A DNA stretch of 57,498 bases from a bacterium (GTDB taxonomy: Bacteria > UBP18 > UBA7526): assembly GCA_030615855.1 (NCBI GenBank), contig JAUWYL010000005.1:1-57498 (forward strand). The letters are read 5' to 3'. Made by a program: the position numbers and the translations under genes. Of this stretch, positions 16,491 through 23,902 are shown in pieces. Within the stretch, counting starts at the first letter, position 1. Each line of letters opens with the position of its first letter. The notes under the pieces are model-generated. The model had not been told where the DNA came from, made no database searches, and saw only the letters and a program-made list of their open reading frames with translations.

Positions 16491-17285
16491 ATGTTTAAAC
16501 TCTCTCATTTGGAACGAGTCGTTTTCTTCTCTCTCCTAGGAGCCTTAACTCTGGGAAGCATTCTCTATATGGTGAAGATACTCCTCACCCCCCTTCCCGA
16601 AATCCTCCCCCCTCCAGAAAGGGAGGTGAGACGGGAAGTCATTCCGCAACCAGTGGTCCTTCCTGAGCCTGAGATCCTCCCTGAGCCAGAGATCATTACC
16701 AAGCCGCCTTCCGAGCCAACCCCAGAAATGCCTCCCGCTCCAAAGGAAATTACTATTCGCATCACGGGAGCAGTGAATAAGCCCGGGGTCTATTGTTTCA
16801 TTGAGGGGGCAAAGATCGTTGATGCAGTAAAGGCTGCGGGAGGGGCAAGGGGGGACGCCCTTCTGGATGTTATGCGGCTTGCCCAACCCCTGGAGCATGG
16901 CTCGGAGATTGTCATCTCCCGAAAGTTCGATGCCCAAGCCTTCAGAAGGAAACTCCTCTCCTATGGACCGGAGCATGTCTACACCACAGAGGAGCTAATG
17001 CTGGCCTATGGTAGGCCTGAAGAAGAGATAAAGAAGAAAAAGGAAGAGAGACCCAAAGAGGAGGAAGAAAAACCCAAGCCAAGTGAAGAGGGGAAGATAA
17101 ATATCAATACCGCAGCAAAGGAAGAGCTCCAGACCCTGCCCGGTATTGGACCAAAGAAAGCAGAGGCCTTCATAAGATATAGGGAGGAACATGGCCCTTT
17201 CCAAGAGACCTCTGATATCACGAAGATCCATGGCATCGGGCAGAAGACCTACGAGAACCTGAAGGATAAGATTACCGTGGATTAG
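16491..17285 (+). CDS. comEA: ComEA with SLBB and HhH domains
   Basis: The protein has 264 residues and is the canonical ComEA layout. It has a membrane anchor at about 8-30, a proline-rich stretch with PEPEI repeats, an SLBB domain at about 86-145 (ITGAVNKPGVYCFIEGAKIVDAVKAAGG), a charged lysine/glutamate linker, and a helix-hairpin-helix domain at about 202-264 (NINTAAKEELQTLPGIGPKKAEAFIRYREEHGPF split over two helices). ComEA is the DNA receptor of natural transformation, and the SLBB part probably mediates assembly. I chose the ATG at 16491 because GGGAGAAG precedes it, rather than 16473. Confidence 0.85.
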   Translation: MFKLSHLERVVFFSLLGALTLGSILYMVKILLTPLPEILPPPEREVRREVIPQPVVLPEPEILPEPEIITKPPSEPTPEMPPAPKEITIRITGAVNKPGVYCFIEGAKIVDAVKAAGGARGDALLDVMRLAQPLEHGSEIVISRKFDAQAFRRKLLSYGPEHVYTTEELMLAYGRPEEEIKKKKEERPKEEEEKPKPSEEGKININTAAKEELQTLPGIGPKKAEAFIRYREEHGPFQETSDITKIHGIGQKTYENLKDKITVD

Positions 17286-17294
17286 GAGAGAAGA

Positions 17295-17969
17295 GTGTTT
17301 AAACTATCCCGTTCTGAGCAGTTGGTCATTCTTTTCCTTGTAGGAGTGATCCTGGTGGGAGGTGCTGTGGCCTCTGTTAAGAAGTATCTGGAAAATAAGG
17401 AGAAAGGGCATCTCCTGACCGCAGAAAGCATTACCTCGCTTGAAGAAGAAGTTGCCCCTAAGAGGATTATCATCCACATTACGGGGGCAGTGAAGAGGCC
17501 CGGGGTCTATCACTTTAAAGAGGGAGCAAGAGTCATCGATGCCGTGAAGGCAGCTGGTGGACCAGAGGAGGATGCCCTTCTCGACATCCTGAACCTCGCT
17601 CAACCCATGGAAGATGGCTCCAAGATCGTTGTCTCCCAGAAGTTCGATGCCCAGGAGTTTAAAAAGAGGCTTCTCTCCCATGGACCAGAGCATGTCTATA
17701 CCACAGAGGAGTTAAAGTTAGCCTATGGTGAGATGAAAGAAAAAGAAGAAAGGAAACTCAAAAGAAAGATAAAAGAAGAAGTAGCCCCAAAAATAAACAT
17801 AAACACTGCCACCCTCCAAGAGATTCAAACTCTGCCCAACATCGGTCCAAAGAAAGCAAAAGCCATCATCGCTAACCGCCCCTATTCAAGCATTGAAGAG
17901 ATTACCAAGATTCATGGGTTTGGCCCTAAAATTTATGGGGTATTGAGGGATAAAATTACCGTGGAATGA
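17295..17969 (+). CDS. comEA: second ComEA with SLBB and HhH domains
   Basis: The protein has 224 residues and starts with GTG only 9 bp after the previous stop. It begins MFKLSRSEQLVIL like its neighbour (MFKLSHLERVVFF) and has the same order of parts: an anchor at about 10-28, an SLBB domain at about 56-115 (ITGAVKRPGVYHFKEGARVIDAVKAAGG), the shared YGPEHVYTTEEL-type segment, and a helix-hairpin-helix at about 165-224. The proline-rich spacer of the neighbour is missing. This is clearly a tandem duplicate that has diverged. Two SLBB-ComEA proteins could form hetero-oligomers, or bind DNA of different kinds. Confidence 0.85.
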   Translation: MFKLSRSEQLVILFLVGVILVGGAVASVKKYLENKEKGHLLTAESITSLEEEVAPKRIIIHITGAVKRPGVYHFKEGARVIDAVKAAGGPEEDALLDILNLAQPMEDGSKIVVSQKFDAQEFKKRLLSHGPEHVYTTEELKLAYGEMKEKEERKLKRKIKEEVAPKININTATLQEIQTLPNIGPKKAKAIIANRPYSSIEEITKIHGFGPKIYGVLRDKITVE

Positions 17970-17972
17970 AGA

Positions 17973-20396
17973 ATGCGCCTGTCTGCCGACGAGGCAGGAA
18001 TGAACGCGAATAATAAACGCAAATCTTCGCGAATAAAATATCCACTCCTTATTATTGTTCTCACTTATATTCTAGGTATTATCCTTAGCCATCTTCTTGA
18101 CCTTCCCTTCCCCTTTCTCTTCCTCACCCTTACCTTCCTTCTCCTCTCTTTCTTTCTATCCTTTAAAAGAGGGAATCTCACCCTTTCCACCATCTTCCTC
18201 ATCTTCTCCCTTATTTTAAGCGGCTTTCTCTATCATAAACTCTTTGTCTCCTGTCTTACTCCTTCTGGGTTGGATGAATTCTTGGGGAAAAAGGTAGAGA
18301 TTATTGGAACGGTCTCCTCCTTTCCAGAGGCAAAAGAGGAGAGAACCTCCTTTGCTCTGAAAACAGAGGAAATAGATGGGAAAAGGATGGGATCCAGAAT
18401 AGAGGTCAGTATCTTCCATGCCAAAGACTTCTACCGTGAGGCAGAAATAAAGAAATCCTCCTTTCAGTATGGAGATAGGATCAGATTTCGGGGAAGATTG
18501 GAGAGACCTCCTGCCTCTCGAAACCCGAAGGGTTTCGATTATCGAAGTTATCTCTTGGGAAGGAAGATCCCTGCCCTGGTCTATTTGAGGGAGGAGGAAA
18601 TAGAGATTCTGGGGAGAGAGGGAGGAAATCCCCTATCTCGGGTCGGTCTCTTCTTCCGTCAGCACCTCATGGAGACTATTGACCAGACCCTTCCTTCCCT
18701 TCAGGGAGGGGTGCTCAAGGGGATCCTCCTTGGCAGGAGGGGGGAACTTCCTCCAGAAATAGAAAAAGACTTCATAGATACTGGGGTAGTTCATGTCTTG
18801 GCGGTCTCTGGCCTCCATGTAGGCCTCATTACCTTCATCTTCGGGGCCTTCTTCGCCATTCTTCGTCTCCCTAAAAGGATAAGTGCCCTTCTCCTCATTC
18901 TCATCATCTTTCTCTATGCCCTCATGGTTGGTCCCCGCCCCTCTATCCTGCGAGCCTCGATCATGTTTGGAATAGGCACCCTTGCCTACTACCTTCAACG
19001 GAAGAGGGAACTATACAATTCCCTTGCCTTGGCGGCCCTCATCCTCCTTCTTATAAACCCTCTTTTTCTATTCAACATTGGGTTCCAGCTCTCCTTTATA
19101 GCGGTTCTCTCCATCTTATATCTCTATCCCAGGATCTGGCCCAAATTGAAATCTCTATCTCACTATCTCGGGGGTTTAATGGCCGTCTCTTTGGCTGCCT
19201 GGATTGGGGTAGCGCCTCTAATCGCTTATCACTTCAACTACTTTACTCCAGTGGCCCTTCTGGCCAATCTCTTTGTCGTACCTTTAGTCACTATTGTCGT
19301 TGCCTTGGGTTTTCTGGCAACCATCTTCTCCTTCTTTCTTCCCTTAGCCCATCTCTTCTCTCATGCCAACTGGCTATTCCTAACCCTACTCGTTAAGGCG
19401 GTTAACTTCTTCAATTATTTTCCGGGAGCAGGAATAAGAGTTATTACTCCTTCTCTTTTTTTCATTGGTTTCTATTACTTAGGTATTGTCGGGCTGATAA
19501 ATTTTAGACGTTCCCCCTTGATAAGAAAAGTAGTTTTTATTGGAACCCTATGCTTAATAGCCTTCTTCATCTGGGGAAATATCTTTACCCCTCAAAGTGA
19601 TCTCCTAAAGGTCACTTTCTTGGATGTTGGTCAGGGAGACTCCATTTTCGTTCAATTTCCAGATAAGAAGAATATGCTCATCGATGGAGGAAGTGGAAGA
19701 TATGATACCCTCCCTTCCTACCTCTGGGACCAGAGAATAAGAAGGATCGATTATCTTATCTCCACTCATCCCCATACCGATCACTTAGGAGGTCTGATAG
19801 GGGTTCTTTCTAATTTTAGGGTAGGAGGAGTAATAGAGAGTGGCCAGGAGCATACCTCTTTCACCTACAAAAAGTTTTTGGAGATTATGAAAGAGAAGAA
19901 GATCCCCTACCGGATAGCCAGAGCAGGCCAGAAATTGGAAAGTAATCAAAATAATATACGGATCGATATTTTGCATCCTCAAGAAGAACTCATAGAGTAT
20001 GGAGGCTCTCAACTGAATAATAACTCAATAGTAGTAAAGCTGACCTATGGGAAAGTAAGTTTCCTTTTTACTGCTGATATCGAGAAAGAGGCAGAGGGGT
20101 TACTGGTTAAGAAGTATGGCCTAAGGCTCAAGAGTACCATCCTCAAGGTTCCCCATCAGGGGTCTAAGACTTCTAGTACTTTAAAATTTTTAGAGAAAGT
20201 TTCTCCAGAGTGTGCTATAATAAGTGTCGGTGCCCGAAATCCCTTTGGCCATCCCCATCCTGAGGTATTAAAGAGATTCCAGAATCTAGGAATCAAGGTA
20301 TATCGCACAGATGAAGAGGGAGCAGTTATTATAACTACAGATGGCAGGGATTATTGGGTTAATACTATGCGGGAAAAACAAAGACTAGGAAAGTGA
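17973..20396 (+). CDS. comEC: ComEC/Rec2 DNA-uptake channel
   Basis: The protein has 807 residues with the full ComEC architecture. It has two N-terminal membrane segments, a soluble DUF4131-type domain (about 90-220), the competence transmembrane domain (about 240-530, with VLAVSGLHVGLITF and GPRPSILRASIMFGIG), and a C-terminal metallo-beta-lactamase domain from about 545. That last domain shows VTFLDVGQGDSIFVQFP and THPHTDH with His599, His601, Asp603 and His604. The usual PHHGS motif reads PHQGS (Gln729). The ATG at 17973 and an in-frame ATG at 18000 are both near a repeat hairpin (17978-17998), so the first ten residues may not be natural. ComEC carries single-stranded DNA across the inner membrane. 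Confidence 0.9.
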   Translation: MRLSADEAGMNANNKRKSSRIKYPLLIIVLTYILGIILSHLLDLPFPFLFLTLTFLLLSFFLSFKRGNLTLSTIFLIFSLILSGFLYHKLFVSCLTPSGLDEFLGKKVEIIGTVSSFPEAKEERTSFALKTEEIDGKRMGSRIEVSIFHAKDFYREAEIKKSSFQYGDRIRFRGRLERPPASRNPKGFDYRSYLLGRKIPALVYLREEEIEILGREGGNPLSRVGLFFRQHLMETIDQTLPSLQGGVLKGILLGRRGELPPEIEKDFIDTGVVHVLAVSGLHVGLITFIFGAFFAILRLPKRISALLLILIIFLYALMVGPRPSILRASIMFGIGTLAYYLQRKRELYNSLALAALILLLINPLFLFNIGFQLSFIAVLSILYLYPRIWPKLKSLSHYLGGLMAVSLAAWIGVAPLIAYHFNYFTPVALLANLFVVPLVTIVVALGFLATIFSFFLPLAHLFSHANWLFLTLLVKAVNFFNYFPGAGIRVITPSLFFIGFYYLGIVGLINFRRSPLIRKVVFIGTLCLIAFFIWGNIFTPQSDLLKVTFLDVGQGDSIFVQFPDKKNMLIDGGSGRYDTLPSYLWDQRIRRIDYLISTHPHTDHLGGLIGVLSNFRVGGVIESGQEHTSFTYKKFLEIMKEKKIPYRIARAGQKLESNQNNIRIDILHPQEELIEYGGSQLNNNSIVVKLTYGKVSFLFTADIEKEAEGLLVKKYGLRLKSTILKVPHQGSKTSSTLKFLEKVSPECAIISVGARNPFGHPHPEVLKRFQNLGIKVYRTDEEGAVIITTDGRDYWVNTMREKQRLGK
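17978..17998. repeat. GC-rich hairpin repeat at the comEC start
   Basis: A small hairpin with stem CTGCC/GGCAG and loop GACGA lies between two candidate comEC start codons. Similar CCGAAGG...CCTACGGGGCAGGC hairpins occur at 20398-20431 and 44636-44674. Confidence 0.6.
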
Positions 20397-20397
20397 G

Positions 20398-20530
20398 CCC
20401 CGAAGGACAAGCCTACGGGGCAGGCAGGTGAAATAGTGAAACGGAGAAGGGGGGAAACGGAGAAAGGGAGAAGAATTACCGATTCACCGTCTCTCCGATT
20501 CCCCGATTCAAAAAAGCGGGGAGGTAGGAG
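20398..20530. repeat. intergenic GC-rich hairpins
   Basis: This gap holds a CCCCGAAGGACAAGCCTACGGGG hairpin-type repeat (about 20399-20421), then GGAGAAGGGGGGAAACGGAG units answered by CCGTCTCTCCGATTCC, a second imperfect stem. The final GGGGAGGTAGGAG provides the ribosome binding site of the next gene. Confidence 0.6.
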
Positions 20531-21049
20531 ATGAGTATTCTGACCAGGGGGGAGATTCTGAAGGAGATTAGGAAGGGAAGGATAAAGATCGAGCCCTTCG
20601 ATGAGTCGAAGGTGGGGCCGGGTTCTGTGGACCTTCATCTGGGGAACGAGTTCCGGGTATTCAAGAAGGTGCACAATGTCATCCATGTCTCAGAAAGGAC
20701 CTCCCATGAGCAGGTAACTGAGGTAGTAAAGGTGAAGAAGCATTTTGTCTTGATGCCAGGAGAGACAATCTTAGGGATTACAAGAGAGAAGATCACCTTG
20801 CCCAGTGACATCTGTGGTTGGCTTGAGGGAAGGAGTAGGTTCGCTCGATTCGGTCTCCTGGTCCACATCTCAGCCAGTTTCATGCATCCTGGGATCGCCA
20901 ACCACCAGGTCCTGGAGATTTCGAATTTTAGTCCTATGCCCTTGGCCATCTATCCTGGGACGCCCATCTGCCAGTTCATCTTTCAGAGAACGGTTGGGAA
21001 GGCAAAATATCACGGGAAATATAGGGCTCAGGATGAGACGAACTTTTAG
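20531..21049 (+). CDS. dcd: dCTP deaminase / dUTPase family protein
   Basis: The protein has 172 residues, the usual length of Dcd. Family motifs are GPGSVDLHLGNEF near residue 30, LMPGETILGITREKITLP near 75-92, WLEGRSRFARFGLLVH near 97-112, and the active-site strand VLEISN. The closing region has PLAIYPGTPICQFIF. Dcd converts dCTP to dUTP, while relatives are bifunctional or pure dUTPases, and I cannot separate these here. Its 3' end overlaps the AllH-family gene by 17 bp, which ties a pyrimidine-nucleotide enzyme to the carbamoyl locus downstream. AGGTAGGAG precedes the ATG. Confidence 0.8.
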   Translation: MSILTRGEILKEIRKGRIKIEPFDESKVGPGSVDLHLGNEFRVFKKVHNVIHVSERTSHEQVTEVVKVKKHFVLMPGETILGITREKITLPSDICGWLEGRSRFARFGLLVHISASFMHPGIANHQVLEISNFSPMPLAIYPGTPICQFIFQRTVGKAKYHGKYRAQDETNF

Positions 21050-21905
21050 TGCCTTCTCTTTCGATACCAAGTTACCCCCTAGATTTGGGGGAGAAGTCCA
21101 AAGCGTCTTCTCTAAAGCCTTCAATATTAGAACAGAAGAGAATGAACTTATCTCTATTGTGACAGCTGAAAAACTAAATGGTCCCAATCGCATTCTCCTT
21201 AAACTTCCCGAAGATGAAGATTTCATTTCTTTTGGGATAAAAAAGGGGGCAAAAACAGTAGGAACTGCTCAGGAGATAAGTATTGATAACGGAAATTTCC
21301 TCATCTCTTTAGAGAAAGCGAAGAAATGGTCATCTAAAATTGAGATAAAAGAGAAGACATTAAGTTCTCGAGTAAGAGACAACTTGTTTGGCTCATTTCT
21401 CCAAAAAGATTTTTCAACCGAAAAAGAAAGAAACAGCGTTTCTCAAGAATTAAGAGTTCGGATTCAAGAATTGATTAAATCCACTAAAGAAAGAGATTCT
21501 TCCAAAGTTTCAGAAAATGTCAAGAGCCTCATTGGCTTTGGAGAAGGACTTACTCCTTCAGGAGACGATTTTTTAGTAGGATTCATTGCCCCTTTACATT
21601 TTCTGGACAATTCAGAACTCTATCCTCTTTTAAAAAAGATAAAAAGAATCATTAACTTGGAGAAAGAGAAAACTACTTTCTTGAGTGGGAAGTTCTTGGA
21701 ATACGCCTGCCAAGGTAGATTCCCAGAAACAATTCTGAATCTAATAGAAACGATCTTTTCTAGAAATAGAAAAGAGGTCAAGGAAGCGGCCAAAAAGTGT
21801 TTAGACTTTGGTGCCACTTCGGGAAGAGATACTCTTCTTGGAGTTTTGGCAGGCCTTTCTTTAAGAGTAAAGGAACTAGAAAATGATTCTAAAGAATATC
21901 GTTAA
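21033..21905 (+). CDS. allH: DUF2877 protein, oxamate carbamoyltransferase subunit AllH family
   Basis: The protein has 290 residues from the ATG at 21033, which overlaps the end of dcd. The longer frame reads through dcd in another frame and is not credible. The C-terminal half has the family signature IGFGEGLTPSGDDFLVGF and FGATSGRDTLLGVLAGL. E. coli AllH (YlbF) belongs to this family, and allFGH together encode oxamic transcarbamylase. That enzyme splits oxalurate to oxamate and carbamoyl phosphate. The other two subunit families follow in this locus. Its stop overlaps the fdrA start by 23 bp. The substrate here may differ from oxalurate. Confidence 0.75.
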   Translation: MRRTFSAFSFDTKLPPRFGGEVQSVFSKAFNIRTEENELISIVTAEKLNGPNRILLKLPEDEDFISFGIKKGAKTVGTAQEISIDNGNFLISLEKAKKWSSKIEIKEKTLSSRVRDNLFGSFLQKDFSTEKERNSVSQELRVRIQELIKSTKERDSSKVSENVKSLIGFGEGLTPSGDDFLVGFIAPLHFLDNSELYPLLKKIKRIINLEKEKTTFLSGKFLEYACQGRFPETILNLIETIFSRNRKEVKEAAKKCLDFGATSGRDTLLGVLAGLSLRVKELENDSKEYR

Positions 21906-23421
21906 GAAAGATACCTATCAGGATTCTGTCTTCTTGATGTCCATTGCCAGTAGGGTAAAGTCTTTAGAAGGTATAGAGGAAGTATCCTGCCTAATGGGAA
22001 CTCCAGAGAATAAAAAACTATTGGCCGAGGTAAATCTTTTAACTAAGGAGGGAGAAGAAGCAAAGTCCAATGACCTCTTGATTGCTATTTCTGCCCGGGA
22101 CAAGATGGCTATTGAAAAGACATTGGAGGAGATCAAAAAATTATTGGCGGAGAAAAGGGTTAGAAAAGAAGAAGGTGAGGCAATTTTACCTAAGAGCCTG
22201 GATTCTGCCCTTGACCAATTGCCAGATGCCAATCTTATTCATATCTCTATTCCCGGAAGGTATGTGAGATGGGAAGCAGAAAAAGCCTTAGAAAGGGGCT
22301 TAAACCTCTTCATCTTCAGTGACAATGTTTCCGTAGGGGATGAGTTAGAGTTAAAGAGAATGGCTAAGAGGAAAGGCCAGTTAGTCATGGGTCCAGACTG
22401 TGGAACAGCGATAATCAATGGTGTGGCCTTAGGATTTGCTAATGTAGTCAGAAGAGGGAATATTGGAATTGTTGCTGCTGCGGGAACAGGACTGCAGGAA
22501 GTCTCTTGTCTAATCCATCAGGCTGGCTTGGGAATCTCTCAGGGTATTGGAACTGGGGGAAGGGACCTATTAAAGGGGATCGGTGGAATTACCATGCTTC
22601 AGGGAATAAAGGCCTTGGAGAATGACCCAGATACCAGGATAATCCTCTTGATCTCCAAGCCTCCAGCAAAGGAAGTAGCAGATAGAATAATAAAAGAGGT
22701 AAAGAAGGCTAAGAAGCCCTTTGTCATAAATTTCTTAGGAAGCAAACCAGGCGAAGAGACTAAAAGAATACACTTTGCTTCTACCTTAGAGGAGACAGCC
22801 CATAAAGCGATAGCCCTGAGCAAGAAAGAAAAGTATAAATCTAAAGTATTCAGCGAGAGAAAAGAAAGAATAATCTCTTTAGCAAAAAGAGAACCCTCAA
22901 AACTTAAAAATAGACAGAAGTATATTCGAGGATTATTCTCTGGGGGAACACTATGTGATGAGGCCATGCTCATCTTAAAAGATTTAGTGGGTGATATCTA
23001 TTCCAATATCCCCCTAAAACCCTCTCTGAAGTTAAAGAACAGTAATTTGAGCCAAAAGAACTCTTTAGTTGACTTAGGAGATGATGAGTTTACCAGAGGA
23101 AGGCCCCATCCCATGATTGACTTCACCTTAAGGAATGAAAGGATTATCCAGGAGGTAAAGAATCCAGAAACAGCGGTAATCCTTTTGGACATCGTCTTGG
23201 GTTATGGCGCCCATCCTGATCCAGCGAATGCCTTGGCTCCAGCAATAAAGGAGGCAAAGGAAAGGAATGTCTTAGTAGTGGCCTCCTTATGTGGCACAGA
23301 GGGCGATCCCCAGGACTATAAGAGACAGAAGGAAGAATTAGAGAAGATGGGAGTAATCATTATGCCTTCCAATGCTCAGGCAGCGAGGTTCACTGCCCTG
23401 GCAGCCACAAAACGCAGATGA
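21883..23421 (+). CDS. fdrA: FdrA-family protein (oxamate carbamoyltransferase AllF)
   Basis: The protein has 512 residues, close to the usual FdrA length. It resembles the ADP-forming acyl-CoA synthetase fold, with an N-terminal CoA-binding-like half containing MGPDCGTAIINGVALGFAN and GNIGIVAAAGTGLQEVSCLIHQAG. The C-terminal ligase-like half has LDIVLGYGAHPDPA and VASLCGTEGDPQ. E. coli FdrA was renamed AllF as a subunit of oxamic transcarbamylase. The gene begins inside allH, so the two are translationally coupled. Together with DUF1116 and DUF2877 it should form a carbamoyl-phosphate-generating complex in the cytoplasm. No carbamate kinase is visible in the window. Confidence 0.85.
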   Translation: MILKNIVKKDTYQDSVFLMSIASRVKSLEGIEEVSCLMGTPENKKLLAEVNLLTKEGEEAKSNDLLIAISARDKMAIEKTLEEIKKLLAEKRVRKEEGEAILPKSLDSALDQLPDANLIHISIPGRYVRWEAEKALERGLNLFIFSDNVSVGDELELKRMAKRKGQLVMGPDCGTAIINGVALGFANVVRRGNIGIVAAAGTGLQEVSCLIHQAGLGISQGIGTGGRDLLKGIGGITMLQGIKALENDPDTRIILLISKPPAKEVADRIIKEVKKAKKPFVINFLGSKPGEETKRIHFASTLEETAHKAIALSKKEKYKSKVFSERKERIISLAKREPSKLKNRQKYIRGLFSGGTLCDEAMLILKDLVGDIYSNIPLKPSLKLKNSNLSQKNSLVDLGDDEFTRGRPHPMIDFTLRNERIIQEVKNPETAVILLDIVLGYGAHPDPANALAPAIKEAKERNVLVVASLCGTEGDPQDYKRQKEELEKMGVIIMPSNAQAARFTALAATKRR

Positions 23422-23474
23422 CTACAGATAAAGGAGTAAGGAATAAGGAATAAGGAGTAAGGAGTAAGTAGGAA
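23422..23474. repeat. AAGGAGTAAGGAATAAGG tandem units left of the four-helix-bundle gene
   Basis: Short direct units (AAGGAGTAAGGAATAAGG and variants) fill the gap before 23478. The opposite side of that gene (23844-23902) is filled with TTACTACTTGTTACTTACT units, so the gene lies between imperfect inverted repeats. Confidence 0.55.
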
Positions 23475-23477
23475 GTG

Positions 23478-23843
23478 ATGGAAAAGAAGGTAAGAAAGGT
23501 CGAAGATCTCTTAGTTTACCAGAGAGCGATGAAACTCTTTGATGAATTCATGGAAGAAGACCTTCCTCTTTTGAGTAAACATTTTGCGGGAAGGGAATTG
23601 GCCAGACAGCAGGTAAGAAGCCTTGATTCCATCTGTGCCAATATGGAGGAAGGCTTTGGGAGAAAAGCAGGCAAGGAACATAAAAATTTCTTCCGGATAT
23701 CAAGAGGTTCTACAGGCGAGAGTAAGGGAAGATATAGAAGATGCAAAAAATTCTTATCCCAGAAAACAATAGAGAAAAGAGTAGGACAATTGAGTGAAAT
23801 CCAAGCTATGCTCAATTCCCTACTAAGCAAACTAAGGGATTAG
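23478..23843 (+). CDS. four-helix-bundle (S23-type) protein
   Basis: The protein has 121 residues. It begins with VRKVEDLLVYQRAMKLFDEF, the typical first helix of four-helix-bundle proteins related to 23S rRNA intervening-sequence proteins. ARQQVRSLDSICANMEEGFGR and a GSTGESKGRYRR turn follow, and it ends in a helix with the EIQAMLNSLLSKL pattern. The usual SLxExxTxL third-helix motif is altered. The family has no established function, and relatives include the Avd accessory protein of diversity-generating retroelements. ATG 23478 follows GGAAGTG, and a GTG at 23475 is possible. It splits two carbamoyltransferase-locus genes that normally lie together, so it looks like an insertion. Confidence 0.8.
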   Translation: MEKKVRKVEDLLVYQRAMKLFDEFMEEDLPLLSKHFAGRELARQQVRSLDSICANMEEGFGRKAGKEHKNFFRISRGSTGESKGRYRRCKKFLSQKTIEKRVGQLSEIQAMLNSLLSKLRD

Positions 23844-23902
23844 CCCTTTCACTTACTACTTGTTACTTACTACTTACTACTTTTTTTAAAAGGTAGGGAG
23901 AT
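23844..23902. repeat. CTTACTACTTGTTACTTACT units right of the four-helix-bundle gene
   Basis: This gap repeats ACTTACTACT units, the approximate complement of the AGTAAGTAGG units on the left side of the gene, and then has a T-run and AGGTAGGGAG as the ribosome binding site for the next gene. Confidence 0.55.

Noticed and set aside
20805-21032. N-terminal extension of the AllH-family protein
   Set aside because: This part overlaps dcd in another frame and looks like random translation; the family begins near the ATG at 21033.
23478-23843. Avd accessory protein of a diversity-generating retroelement
   Set aside because: The fold family is related, but there is no reverse transcriptase and no template/variable repeat pair in the window.
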